From the NCBI GenBank assembly GCA_050084985.1, contig JBITNC010000001.1:191642001-191706000 (forward strand): a DNA stretch of 64,000 bases, in the 5' to 3' direction. Source of the DNA: Nageia nagi. Its lineage: Eukaryota > Pinophyta. The position numbers and the translations under genes were made by a program. This document shows, in pieces, positions 34,600 through 47,239 of this stretch. Every line of letters starts with the position of its first letter. Position 1 is the first letter of the stretch. The notes under the pieces were generated by a model. The model was not told where the DNA came from and made no database searches. It worked only from the letters and a program-made list of their open reading frames with translations.

Positions 34600-37054
34600 A
34601 AACTTCTTCTTGCCTATTATGAGGACTCTATAGGAGCTGATACCAATGATGTTGCAATGAAGGATTCAAGCTATGTGCATTATATGAGTGAGGGCTAGGA
34701 TTATGGTTGCAAAAATGATGATGAACATGGTCTCCTCAACTCTGAGACTGCTCTGGTAGTGGATCAACAACCTTTGGAAAAACATGACTGACAAGGAGCA
34801 TTCTTCGAATGGTTAAGAAAATTTCAAAAGTGTTGCACTTCCATGTTCACTTTTTTAACTTGAACCATATTTTGCAACCAAGAGTTAAAAAATATAAAGT
34901 ACTTATTAGAAAGAGAGAAATAAGTTGGAGCCTCTTTTCTCCTAAAGATAATATTGTTTCTAATTTCCATATATGATAGAGAATACTAATCTAAAAAATA
35001 TTCAAAATTTCACCAAGAGTTTCTAAAAACACAACATGATATCCTAGGATAGGATGAACCTAAATAATAGGAGAAGTAAAGAAAGAATTGAAAAAAGAGA
35101 CAACCCAATCCCAAGCTTCATGAACTTTAGGATAAGACCAAAAAATATGAATAAAATGTTTTGATTCCAAATAAAAAAGCATAATTTAGGTTAACCACAC
35201 CCCAATACACTTGATGATGGCCAATAGGAAGTCCCTGATGAAGTAGACTTCAAGAAACAAAACTTTGATTAGGTTCTAAATACTAAGCCTACATTGCATT
35301 GAACCTAAGATACCACCATGATTGAGAAGACACCAAATCCCATCACAAGTTTAGAGTATTAACTATGGGAACATTGGGGGAAAGCCATGTATATCCAATA
35401 TGAGGCTTATGCTTCAAAAAATTGATATTCTTGGGCCAAGACAAATCAAACCACCAAGGTTTTTGAAAATGCTTTCCAAGTCGAGACCAAATAGAGAAGG
35501 AAGTATAGTCAATCACAACATCAAAAGAGATTTTATCATATGCCTTTAGATCATAGCATCTTCTAAAAATTTCCTAGGAGAACCAACTCTTGGTTTGAGG
35601 ATAAAAAAAATCAAAAAGAGATTTGATTCCCTTTTTATGAAACCTTAAAGCTTAAATCTATTGAATTTTATCCAAAGAATTATAAGAGATAACCAAAAAT
35701 TAATTGTTTAAATTGAGGCCCTTGCAAAATTATTGTGGATTTTCCATGAAAGCTAAGGCTTGAAGGCTTCCCAAGCTTTCCAAATACTCTTGATAACCAA
35801 AGAGCTAATAATCTTGACTAAAATAAGAATCATAGAATAGTCTGTAGAGATATACCTTTCCAAACTTTTTTTCAAAGGGAAGGCCTAAGGCCAAATAATG
35901 TGGGATAAAAAATTTCTAATCTTCCTCTCTATTTAAGGATCTTAAAATCCACTTTGCATAGAGAGCATTCCCTTGGATATAATTGTTAAACAAATCAATA
36001 TGCCCAAAAGCTTGAGGAAGACAACAAATATTCCAAGCCACTCTATTAAAACCTTTCTTATGGACATGAGAGGCCCAAATAAAATCCTAGAGAAGCTTAT
36101 CAAGTTTATGATAACAACCTTTTGAAGGGACCCAACAAGAATAATACTAGACATGGGTATAATCCAACACCTTAGAACAAATTTGAAACTTCCCAGCCAA
36201 AGATAACTTCTTAGTTTCCTAATAACTAAGCCTTTTTTGACTTTATACACTATAAAATTCAAAATTTGAGTCAAATAAGCTTGGAATACAAAAGGAATGC
36301 TTAGAAATTTGAACATCTCACCACTTTGAATTCACTTCCAATGAAAACGAGTAAGCTAATCAGGAAGTGTATTAACAGAGTACGTATCATAAGAGGTTTT
36401 CTACTATTGAATACTAGAACATAAAGCTAAGTAAAAAGTATCAAGGAATTTTAGGGCATTCATAACAAATTTATTATCTTATCTAAGAATGAGAAAGGAA
36501 TCATCAGTTAAATGGCCATTTAAAAGTTGAAATTAGGAGTTAGGAAGGGAAATTCTTTTAAAAAGTCCTTGGGAAACTTGATGAGCAAGAATATAGTTGA
36601 AGGCTTTAGTAGCAAGAATGAATAAATAGGGAGTAAGAGGATATCCCTGATGAAAAAATCATGCTAAACCAACATATTTAGACTAGATCCCATTCATAGT
36701 GATAACTATAGATGCATCTCTAAAAATAATTGGAACAAATTGTAAGAAAATAGGGCCAAATCCCAAAGCATCCAAAATATCAATAATGAAATTTGATTCA
36801 ATCTAATTATTTATTGAAATTAATTTTAATAAATAGAGAATTATGATCAAATAAGTGGGCCCATTCCATGCCTTCCCAAATAGCAATTACATTTTTCAAA
36901 ATATATCTTCCTATAACAAAACTATTTTGCTTAGGATGAATAATCAAGGGAAGCAAAGACTAAAGAGCAAGATCCTTGGCTATAATTTTGTATCTCACAT
37001 TTAATAGAGTGATGGGATGCTAGTTTGCAATCACTTCAATATCTTCATGCTTAG
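34600..37054 (-). pseudogene. LINE ORF2, 3' half: RT palm/thumb and zf-RVT region
   Basis: Read from 37,054 downwards. HPITLLNVRYKIIAKDLALQ and LIIHPKQNSFVIGRYI lie at 36,860-37,020, followed by NVIAIWEGMEWAH. The FADD box is present as HLTDDSFLIL at about 36,500-36,520, both Asp kept. Around 36,310 FKFLSIPFVFQA begins the thumb (usual FLGIPFG). SLAGKFQICSK and YYSCWVPSK lie at 36,110-36,210 and WNICCLPQAFG at about 36,010. A zf-RVT-type segment with LLHQGLPIGHHQVYWG lies near 35,200-35,250. These are the standard blocks of plant L1-type non-LTR retrotransposons, which copy RNA into DNA at a nicked target site. The 124-codon frame at 35,942-36,316 is part of it. Stops are frequent. The 5' half is at 48,083-49,720, separated by Element 2. 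Confidence 0.85.
37050..37054. repeat. Target-site duplication, left copy (CTTAG)
   Basis: CTTAG directly before the Element 2 5' LTR, matching CTTAG at 48,083-48,087 directly after the 3' LTR. Five base pairs is the normal duplication for gypsy integrases. Confidence 0.9.
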
Positions 37055-37900
37055 TGTAGACACCTAAAAATGTCCCCTTATTAACTAGTAAACATTGGAA
37101 TAATCATAACTCTTTATACCAGCCTCAAACAAGCTTGAAAACTCCATTATTGGATAGCTCTCATCAAGTACATGCAAAACAAGTGGTCACATGACCCCTT
37201 TTCAATAAAAAATGACTATTGGTAGTCATTTTAATATTGTTATAAAAATTGAAAACCAATCACCGGCGACCCAAAATAAATGCTGATGTTTTGGGATGGT
37301 CGTCGACATCTGCCTAGTAATCACCAGTGACTCTGTAACAGCTGAATAGAAACCAAAATAGCAAGAGAAAGTTGAAACATTTCATTCTTCCAAGATGATG
37401 TGGATAAAGGGGGTCAGTTACGACCTACAATGGCTTTTCACTTCCCTTACCAGCCTTGGAACATCTCACCCAAAATCTATAAATATAAGCCAATACAAAG
37501 CAATTGAAGGGGGATCTTGGCCCAATTTTGGTGTAGGGTAATGCTGCCAAAATCTTGTAGCTCATACCTTTCATTGTTTTATGCTAGTTTCAATTTAATA
37601 CATGTCATACATAGATGCTTTGATGTTATTGTCTTTTGCATGTGTGTAGGATTTACAGGTTGTCCATATCAAGGAAAGAAGCAAGCAAATCAAAAACAAT
37701 GGAGATCTAATACTCTTATTTTAGCCAATGGCATTTATAAAAGTCCCTTCCTAGGGCAAATTATAGTTTGAGCTAAAAATCAATATCTATTTACAATTAC
37801 AACATATTTATCTATTTTACATAATTTGAGGTTCAGTGAAGATTGAAGAATAATTGTATTTCATGTTATTCTACATTCCAGCTCTATTTTCACTGCAACA
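37055..37900 (+). repeat. Element 2 5' LTR
   Basis: 846 bp, TGTAGACACC...CACTGCAACA. Near-identical to 47,240-48,082 over the right half, slightly more divergent in the left 450 bp. It contains an open frame at 37,517-37,771 that is also present, slightly changed, in the other LTR; this is LTR sequence and not a gene. Confidence 0.95.
37478..37486 (+). promoter_or_regulatory. TATA box of Element 2 5' LTR
   Basis: CTATAAATA, followed by TAAGCCAATACAAAG, is kept unchanged in the 3' LTR (TATAAATA at 47,665-47,672). Position about half way along the LTR fits the U3/R border. Confidence 0.6.
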
Positions 37901-37922
37901 TTCTGGTGCTAGAAGGAGGGCC
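37901..37922 (+). other. Probable primer binding site of Element 2
   Basis: Three bases after the LTR end the sequence TGGTGCTAGAAGGAGGG begins at 37,904. TGG is the complement of the tRNA CCA tail, the hallmark of a primer site. I do not assign the tRNA with confidence. Confidence 0.6.
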
Positions 37923-38044
37923 CTTCCGTTATTGATAGGGAGGTTTTATGTTAAAAATGATTTTACCTTTTTGTTATCTAGTTTATTTGAATTTCTCCAT
38001 ATACTGACTTTAAATTTTGCATTTTGTGCTTTTTAGGAAATCTA

Positions 38045-38205
38045 TTGCAGAAACACCAACGATTGGAATCAAACATCGATGACTCAAAAGGAATGCTAGC
38101 GATTTATAAAGTAATTTAGACTAAATGCCAACGATTGGAATCAGACACTGGTGACTCAGAATAAATGCCAACAACCTCTATCTAAACACCGGTGACTCAC
38201 ACTCC
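38045..38205 (+). repeat. Leader repeats with a CACCGGTGAC core
   Basis: Three imperfect units of about 41 bp or more, each with AATGCCAACGATTGG-like and CACYGGTGACTCA-like parts (about 38,050, 38,124 and 38,165). The same core appears in the LTRs (CACCGGCGACC at 37,261, CACCAGTGACTC at about 37,323), so the leader amplified an LTR motif or the reverse. CACCGGTG is a perfect palindrome. Confidence 0.7.
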
Positions 38206-38429
38206 AAGTCGTTTTGTCTCTTTTTGTTATTTCTGAAAAAATAAAATAAAATATATAATATATTGTTAAAATGGAAAGATACTTTTGAATGTGATTCCTT
38301 TGCCTAGAATGCATATAAGAATGGGTAGAAAAGGTTAAATGCATATTTTTTATTAATTTATTTTATGTAAAATGTTATGTATTTATTTTCATATTTTGGG
38401 TGAAGGGTATGTACACATTAATACTTTTT

Positions 38430-39115
38430 ATCTTGTCTACTTATGCTCTCCCTTTACGCTTCGTTCGATCTAAGGTGACTAGAATAGACCGGATAAGAAG
38501 GAGTAATTAATTTTTCTTTTCTTTCACATTCACACTATCATTAATTTGGTTAATTTATCCACACATAATGACCTCTTACCAAGTCTGCCCTTACCACTCC
38601 ATTGGAGGTCGAAGGGATATGTGACTAGTAAGAGGAGGTAATTTACTACACATAATACTTCCACAATTGGAAGGAGTAAATGAATCACATTTAATTTGGA
38701 ATGAACCTAAAAGAAAATAAATCGAGTTTTGGGTAGCGTAAATCATATTAAAAGGTTAATAAATTGGAGGGATTCGAATACACTAAGTACTTTCACTTAA
38801 CAAAGTATGCTCTCACTTTTGCGCTTCAAGCGATCCTAAGTGATCATAAATAAGTTAAGTGAAAGAGGTAAAATTTATTCACATCTTATTTGGAAATATA
38901 CTTCACATTAACACTCTTAAATATGTCTACCCTTACCACTCCATTAGAGGTTGAAGGGATATGTGACTCTTGGAGGAGTAATTGAACCTCACTTAATTAA
39001 TTTATCTACACTTAATGGCTTTTTACTAAGTCTGCTCTTACCACTCCATTGGAGGTCGAAGAGATATGTGACTAGTAAGAAGAGGAAATTTATCACATAT
39101 AAAACTTCCACAGCT
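38430..39115 (+). repeat. Leader repeats, second family
   Basis: A longer unit occurs three times: TTACCACTCCATTGGAGGTC, followed by GAAGGGATATGTGAC, at about 38,591, 38,932 and 39,038, usually followed by TAGTAAGAGGAGGTAATTTA. A second word, TATGCTCTCxCTTTxCGCTTC, occurs at about 38,444 and 38,808. CCATTGGAGG is partly self-complementary. Noncoding; it lies in the untranslated leader before gag. Confidence 0.75.
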
Positions 39116-39342
39116 GAAAGGAGTTAATGAACATCATTAAGAGGTTGGATAATGAATCACATTATAATTAAAAAGAACAATGGGGTTTATTAAGGTCAAA
39201 GATCCACTTAAAATAAACTTTTGATTGTATTACATTAAAATAAGATAAGTAAATGGACATGAATGTTTGGGAGGGTAGTATGCATAAATGTATTTTACTT
39301 TTTTAAATTCATTTCATAAGGCCTTAAAGGAATTTTATCATT

Positions 39343-42300
39343 ATGAGGTTTTTCTTGGTTGCACTTTTAAATTATGTTCCTTTTCCTATCAAAGTAAAAC
39401 CAAAAATACAGAGACTATGGTCACATATTGCCAAGTCAACCTTAGATACTTATTCTACTTTTGAGGTCATGAAGAATGATTTTTATATTGACATTGAAAA
39501 TCTTTTAGCATACTTAGCAAAGATAGAACAATGTACCATACCTCTTCTTCAATCCTCAGAAAGCCTTGTTAGATCCCATGAAGAGCTAGAGTATAGTTCT
39601 TCCATTCCTTCGCCCTCATCATGGGATGAGTTTGACATTGAAAATAATGAGCCCATCATAAAGATTGAAAACTCATCAACACATCTCATCAAATTAAAAT
39701 CTTGTTGTACATCTCCTTTTGAGACTATCGAACCTAATGAATCCAATTTGCTAAGGGATGAATCAAGTATTAATGCCAAAGGCCTTGATGCAACATCCTA
39801 TGCTAAATCATATGACCTCTTAGAGTTAGATACCTTGATGTCTTCACCCCAGCCTTGGGATGAATATGATATTAAAGAAGAGGAGTTTGACATGAATCTT
39901 GAGGATCTTTCAAAAATACCTTCAAAATATCAAACTAGCTTGATGAAAAATTGGGAATGTGATAAAGAAGATAGCCCTACAACAAATAAATTACTTAGGA
40001 ATATTTTCTATGATGAAAAAGCTAAGAATATTTTGCAAAGGGAATCCCATAAACAACAACAAGCATGTTCTTCTCACGATCAACATGACAAAACCTTCAA
40101 TGAGTTTGTCAACAAAATGAGGCGAGAAGAGATGAGGCAAAAGCATAATGTAAAAACTTATGCAAACCAAAAGAGTCAAGCTTGGATGCAATTATCATCA
40201 CCTCTTAATTACCAAGTATGGAGATCTCAAGAGTCTTACTCTAATCAACAAAGAGAATTGCCTCTCAAAAGCTTAGATTATCAACCTCAAAGCCCCTCTT
40301 CACAAGCTAGGATAACTGACCCCACCTATTAAAAAACACTTCATAGGGCTAGGTCTTGTATGAAAGATTTTGATAGAATGACCTTATATTCAGTAAGAAC
40401 CTCACAAACAACTCCTCACTGTAATATCTCAAACAAATTCTTCTATGATCCTTACACCTATGAGAAACCCTCATCGTAAGAAAAATGTAGAAAAACTTTA
40501 GCTAAACAATTCAGGGTAGGAGTCATACTCTCTTTTGCAGAGTTGTAGGCAAAGAGAAAACACATAGAAAGAGATTATGAAGAAATTATAAACTTTAGTA
40601 AAAGATATGAAGATGTTCAAAGTAAGTCAGAAGAGGAAGCCAAACTTAAAGAAAAGAATATAGAACTCAAAGAAAAAGAAAAGCAAGAGCTTGACAAACA
40701 ATGACAAATTTTTGATAAGGTAAAACAAGGAGTTCAAGATAGTTGGTTACTTCATGAGAAGTCTCAACAAAATAAAGTACAACCACCTACAATTCTTAGA
40801 AATCCAATGTAAGGGCATCATTTACCTTCTAATATTCCATCATTATCACTATTATCAAGATCTCCTTTTGATGATGAATCTTATAATTCAAACCTAAAGT
40901 TAGAAAGAAATACCAATCATAGAAGATACTGAAAACATCCTCAGGGTAGCTGGACAGATAAAGAATTAGAAGATTTCATGAAATATTTCATGAATAAAGA
41001 AATGAACATATCAAGGTTCAAGAAGTTGACATATGATAATATTTGCAATGAACCCATCCATCCAAGTGTCCCTAAGAAGAAATTACCTTACAACTTTGAA
41101 ATACCTAAGATAATTCCTTTTACAGGAAATAAGGATCCTAAGGAACATTTAAGGTGGTTTAAGTTTTCAAATTACCTAATTTATAACAATGAGGACTTGA
41201 TGCTACGTTTGTTCCCCATGACACTTATAGCCCAAGCCCTGAAATGGTATAATAATTTACCACGACATAGTATTTATTCATTTCCTCAATTGGCAGACTT
41301 GTTCTTACAACATTTTAGGATTTATATCAAAGAGGAATCTTCTATTATGGATCTTGTAGAACTAAAATAATCTCAGAATGAATCAATTGTTGACTTTGTT
41401 TCACGATGGAGGGATATACTCTATGGCATACCCTATACCTTACCTCAGGAGGAGTTAGTTAGATTATTCAGTCAAAACTGTTTAAGGCCTATAGCTAGTA
41501 TACTACAAATCCAACAACATAATACTCTCGAAGAAGTTATTGCTAAAGCAGTTATAATTGAGAAGGTCAATATTAAATACAGTGAAATAAAAATTATGAG
41601 AAAAGAAAAATATAACAAAAATGAGTATTGTAATTATCACCATCAAAGAGGTCATAGTACAAAAAATTATCTAGCATTGAGAAATAGAACTCAAAATTCA
41701 ATCAAAGATAATAACTTCGAAGTTGAAGACCATACTTCTATTTCAAATCAAAATTTAAAAAATTATCAAGACTCACCTCCTTCATATCAAGTAAATACGG
41801 TATCTATTATACCTAATTACAGTCAGGTGACACCTACTTGGAATCTAAGTAATCAACCTATTATAGGAATAGTTGGAGTTGATACTGGAACTCAAAACAT
41901 ACAAGAAAAACAAATTGATATATCATATAATCAAAAATCCAAAATGCAAGTTCCTCCATTGGTTCATTAGCCTATAATTTATTTTTATGACCATGAGAGA
42001 CAACCAAACAAGGTACTTCAAGGGTTAGATCCACCTCTCCATGTCATCGGTAAAGTAAATGGTAAAATTGTTAAGAGGATATTAATAGATGAAGGGTCAG
42101 ATGTCAATATCCTATCTACATCAGCATATCACAAATTGAATCTTCCCTTCTCTCATATTTCTTTACCATCATTACAAATAAAGGCATTTAATAATGCCTT
42201 ATGTTCAACAATAGGGTCGATAGTGTTACCCATCACCATTGGATGTAAGACGATACAAACATCATTATATATCATTGAAGGGAACATTGAACAATATAAT

Positions 42301-42747
42301 ATTCTTTTAGGTAGACCATGGATTCAAGAAATGAAATGTGTCCCATCTACATTTCATGGTTGTCTAAAATACATTCATGAGGGAGTACTCCATTGTGTAT
42401 GAAGAGATGAAAATCCATACTCACATTATAATATTACAAAATCATCAAAAATGAAACCTCCTATGCAAAATTCAAAGGGGAAATCATTATCCACCTTTGC
42501 TAGGCAAGGGCATAATCATAAAGATATGAGATGGAAATTAAAATCCAAATATGATTACATCGATGGAATGCAATCATCAAAACAACCTAAGAGGGTGGTA
42601 GATCATATAATGAAAGAAAACCTAAATCCTAAGTCAATAAAATACGATAAGTATGGACATCATGTTTATCATCATCAATTGGGGCATGATACTAAACATT
42701 GCCACCAATTAAATCATGCCCTTCATGATTTGATGGATGATAGATGA
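39343..42747 (+). pseudogene. Element 2 gag-protease polyprotein frame
   Basis: One frame of 1,135 codons without a shift, cut by nine stops (40,330; 40,477; 40,546; 40,702; 40,810; 40,930; 41,368; 41,968; 42,400). The first 329 codons are fully open and encode an acidic region with a duplicated motif (SPSSWDEFDIENNE and SPQPWDEYDIKEEEF). A coiled-coil-like Glu/Lys run lies at 40,560-40,740. The gag core is at 41,030-41,580 (NICNEPIHPSVP, FTGNKDPKEHLRWFKFSNYL, LMLRLFPMTLIAQALKWYNN, SFPQLADLFLQHF). A zinc-knuckle-like YCNYHHQRGHSTKNY lies at 41,625. The retropepsin is at 42,020-42,400 (LHVIGKVNGKIVKRILIDEG, NILLGRPWIQEM), its active site reading DEGS in place of DSGA/DTGS. After the protease comes a second knuckle-like YHHQLGHDTKHCHQL at 42,667. 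Confidence 0.88.
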
Positions 42748-43010
42748 CTTGAAGTAGATATACCTTTATTGATAGATAACAATTTACATCATCTACAAAA
42801 TACATACATACATTCCACACAATTAAACAATGATGAATTATGTTATTTGCATAAGGATATTCAATCTCCTTCACATCGTTCACATTGGGGCAGTCATCCC
42901 CCATCTTACTTTTGATCTCCTCATGTTCTACATAGATCACATTGGGGCAATTGCCCTCCATCAAAAAAAAAAAAAAATCATCAAAACATGATTTAGAAAT
43001 CACACAAACA
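42748..43010 (+). pseudogene. Tail of the Element 2 frame with a repeated HWG motif and poly(A) run
   Basis: Past the stop at 42,745 the same frame still reads plausibly (LEVDIPLLIDNNLHHLQN). It then has two copies of a SHRSHWGSHPPS / LHRSHWGNCPPS unit at about 42,878-42,963, followed at once by a run of about 13 A. After this no coding signal remains. This looks like the place where pol sequence was lost or replaced. Confidence 0.5.
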
Positions 43011-46000
43011 TCAAAATATGATTAAAAACTAAAATGATCATATCTGATTTTGAAATAGGTTATAATATGTTTATGGCATTTCCATGTCTTCCCCTTCTTC
43101 CACCTCATATTCATCCCCCATTATGTTGGAATATTTGAGTATCAAATTATATTCTAATGATTCATCAAGGCATATATACTATACATTATCCATGATCACT
43201 TCCATACCATTTTACAAATATGATTAATACTTATTGTAAAAGAAATAGTTTATGAAATTAATATTCTTATTGACTTTACCAACCTTCATCATGAAAATTT
43301 TGAAACTTTAGATGATAAACAAACATGACTATGATACACTTAAGGTTATTACGGACTCATACACATCTTCACATTTAAATAATCTTAAAATAATTAAGAA
43401 TGAGGTGTTACAAGAGCATGATTTTGAGCAAAAGTGTTACATGTTCATCCTATTATTCGCTTCATCTCGAACCCAATAATCATTTGATAGTTTTATTATA
43501 AAAAAAAAAATTACTACATCATATCAATGATTCTTGGGTGATTACAATATCCTCTACCGGGGCTATGGATGCCTGACTGGCAGTAGAGAAAGGTTGTAGT
43601 AGGATCAAGGGGTTAATCCTCATCTAGGCTATGGATGCCTATCTAGCAATGGGGCATACCTTACGAGTGGCGACATGTCCATATTGGATAGTGACCTTCT
43701 TTCCTATGGACCTCTATACGTTTCATATGGATGAACTAGCTTATATATTTTATGCTCTTGTGACATTTAGTTTGAGATTGTCTAGAGATGGAAATAAACA
43801 TCATTGCACACACATGAGTCTATGATAATTTTGCGAACATCATGACTTTGTTTTATATCATCTAAAGAAGAGAAAATCTAATAGTGATTGGTTAATATGG
43901 TCAACTTGAATATTATGATCATTACATTTCTTCATCATCCCATGCCTCCATCCCATACTATTTATTATTACATAGTAATTAATATTACACTTATATTTAT
44001 CAATGCCTTGATGAGTTGATTAGTTTATCTCTCTAAATACTCAATACATCCTATGTCCATTCATTTGTTATACTATTTTCATATTAACATCCACCATCCC
44101 CCCATACATGTTATACTATACCAACTTTCATATTTTATTATCCAACATCCATATATTTCCTAATCCATCTTTATCGATTATTAAATTGGAGGTGCTTCCA
44201 TATTATTTGAGAAAAAGAGCGAGTAATTGCTCTCCCCATTAATATGGGAGTCAACATTGTTGTTGTTAAAACCTTTTTGCTTCTATTCTTATCTACAAGT
44301 TTAAGCAAGAAACTACCCTTAGTATATTGATAAAAGTCAACCCTAGAACATTGTTAAATTTTATAGCTTCCATTATTCTTTGAATCGGAAGTCAATGTTC
44401 TTTTCCTATCATATCCCATCCATTTCAACCCCTTAGAACATCGTTAAAAAGCTTCCATCATTCCTTGGGATCGAGAGTAAAAAATTGCTCTTCCCTTTGA
44501 ATTGGAAGTCGATGTTCTTCTTCCCTTTCCATTCATTATCATCTACCCATAAATTGAATGTGTGTTACATCTTGTTCCATATCCTTTGCACATGTTATCA
44601 TAAAATAAAAAGTATTATTAGCCAAGTTTGGTAAATGATACAATCTAATACTGCAATTTTTCAAATCATTATCCTTAAATTTGAAGATATTTAATAATAT
44701 CAAAATCAACATTTAAAAAATAAAAATACAATAATAATCCCATACGTCTTTAATGGGATAATTATTATCGTCATATTCCTCATCATGAATCTTTGATGAT
44801 ATCAAATTATAAACAATTCCATCTCGAAATCTTTGATAATGATTTTTGCAAGAAATGATAATGAAACCCATTCTACTGGGGCAAATAGTAAAATTATCAA
44901 ACATTAAAATGTTATCTACTTTGAAAAGACTCCACGTCACATACATGCTAATGGCAAAGAGCTTATGGAATAAAATGTTCCATGAAATAGCATATGTAGG
45001 CAAGCATGAATACCTAGTAAGGTGTAAAACCTGTTTTCAAAATACTTTGATTGCGAAAATTCAAAAAGTTTATGTTTGATCATAATTTGGGGAAACTATG
45101 ATTGTCCATGACCCAAAGCAAATAATTTGCCTCTACCATCAACCAACAAAATCAAGATTTAAAATATTCGTACATAAGTTGATAAACTCAAGTGTATGAG
45201 TCTTGACTTAACCACTTACCAACCTCAAGTATATTATCACCTACTTATGAGTCTAGTGGTATTTGTATAATTCTACAATGATAACATGTTAGTTTATTTA
45301 TATCTTCTTAAGATACATGAATATGTTTTCTCACCACATCATGTATCACATATGCATTTATGTTTATGAAAAAATCATATGTGATTACACACAAGTGTCA
45401 ACCATTCGTCATATTCATACATCACATATATGTACTCATGGGAATAAGTTAAAACATGAAGAATATAACCAAATAAACATGCAAACTTGATCATAAACAA
45501 TTTCATCATGAATCCTTGATAGGACAAGCACCATTTATTGTTTATGATCTTACAATGAATCACTAACTTGCTAGTTCAAATCATATGTCATGTTATGCAT
45601 GTTTAGTCATCACTTATTGTTATACGTATTCAGGAAACCCTAGTCATCAAAAAACATGATTCCAATGATTTTTGTAAAACCTATTCTTCTAGAGTAATAA
45701 CATAATAATCAAAATTCAAATTAGTGTACACAAAGGGGACTCAATGTCACATACCTGAATCGGCTCCATACATTCCCTTGGGATAAACACAAGACACCCA
45801 TGTAATGATATATGTAAACAAGCCTTTAGTACCTATTTGGTGTACAACCAATGTGTGTTCAAAATACTTGGATAATTAGGGTAAATACAATTTACCATGA
45901 CCTAAAATCAAACTTTATATTCACCTATAAATGATTAAAACAATAAGGTTAGAATCATTCGTATATTCATCTTACTTGTTCACTAGCTAATATGCATTAG

Positions 46001-46334
46001 TTTTTTTAACAGTCTATCATCATCATCATTAACATCATTAGTTAGTTCAAAAGGGGCCATAATGCTAAGATCAGCACCATAATCAAAGTAAGCCCATGAT
46101 CACATAGTAAGATCATGGCCACATCTCTCTTAAAATGTACCCAAAACATTGTTAATTACAAAATCAAAACTTATATGTCTACTCATGGTTAAGGTAATTA
46201 GGATTGCCTATAACCTAAGATAAGATATTTATGCTCAATATGATTCTAAAATACTTATGCAAAAGATCATCACGAAACCCATTCTGCTGGGTCAAAAGCA
46301 GAGAAAAATAAAAGATGACTTGTATATACAAAAC

Positions 46335-46628
46335 AAGCTTCCTATCACATACTCGCTTCGGCATGCATAGACAAACTAGAGTTTTGTCATGCAACTACCA
46401 TAAACAGCACACAGTATGGAGATAAACAAAAGTGTAATTTTGATATACAACATCACTACCTCAAAATTGTATACATCAAATAAGCTTACCATCACATACT
46501 CGCTTCGGTATGCAGAGACAAACTAGAGTCTTATCATGCAACTACCATAAATAGCACACAGTATGGAGATTGAAATAAGTGTAATTTGATGTATTACAAT
46601 ATCATTTTCAGAATGTATCAATTGTAAA
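46335..46628 (+). repeat. Tandem duplication of about 148 bp
   Basis: Two adjacent close copies. Both carry ATCACATACTCGCTTCGG, GACAAACTAGAGT, CATGCAACTACCATAAA.AG and CACACAGTATGGAGAT. The first starts near 46,335 and the second near 46,482. A third, much older copy is recognisable at about 46,925-47,010 (GTGCTTAGACATGCAAAATG, GTCATGCAACTGTCACATAA). Confidence 0.85.
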
Positions 46629-47225
46629 AGTCAAAAAATCATATTCAGTCATGGCAAGGACTATCCTCATGACAACACCCGATGATGAAATATGTATAAA
46701 TAACAAGTTTTGATTTAGAGAAGCTATAATTATATCCTACCAAAAGATCTTAAGCTTTATACAAAAAAAGATTTTGATGATATTTATTAAAAATATCATT
46801 AACATTTACAAATATCAAAGAAGATAAAATGTGATGTATCATTGTTACAGGAGATCATCTTGAAACCCCATTATCGAGACAAAGGACAACACCATCAAAC
46901 TCATATACCAAAGAGGACTTATGGTACATGTGTGCTTAGACATGCAAAATGACATAATAGAAATGTCATGCAACTGTCACATAAGCTCAACACATTGTCA
47001 TACCGAAAACAATCACTTCTGAAGTATATTCAAATTTGTTTTCAAAACTACATCAAATGTTAAAAGAAAACACATTTTATCATAATTTGATAAATCAAAA
47101 TTTTGATTCATCTAAGAAATTGAGTCAAAACTTATGTCATAAAAAAGCAACAATAAACAATCAAGTAACAAAGCTTCTCATTCTATATTTTTGAAATCAT
47201 CAACCACATTTTCGGTTGATAATTC

Positions 47226-47239
47226 AAAAAGGGGCAAAA
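47226..47239 (+). other. Polypurine tract of Element 2
   Basis: AAAAAGGGGCAAAA immediately before the 3' LTR. This is the usual place and composition of the plus-strand DNA primer of LTR retrotransposons; a single C interrupts it. Confidence 0.75.

Larger units (their letters stand above)
43011..47239 (+). other. Repeat-rich noncoding part of Element 2
   Basis: No RT, RNase H or integrase motif is readable on either strand over 4.2 kb. Several internal repeats occur: GGCTATGGATGCCT at about 43,560 and 43,627; and GAAACCCATTCT(A/G)CTGGG-type words at about 44,868, 46,275 and (diverged) 46,864. Words of the form TCACATACNCG or CACATAC followed by CATGCAACT lie near 44,937, 45,750, 46,345, 46,492 and 46,930. 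Short open frames in this stretch (e.g. 43,631-43,825 and 44,846-45,079) show no family features. Confidence 0.6.

Noticed and set aside
37517-37771. 84-codon frame inside the Element 2 LTR, with a copy at 47,744-47,953
   Set aside because: Present twice only because LTRs are duplicated; no domain and changed by indels between copies.
39549-40191. Minus-strand frames opposite the Element 2 gag
   Set aside because: The plus-strand frame is longer, continuous with gag and has recognisable blocks; the minus frames are shadows.
42692-43003. 103-codon minus-strand frame
   Set aside because: Antisense of the gag-protease tail and of the poly(A) run, which supplies its Phe run.
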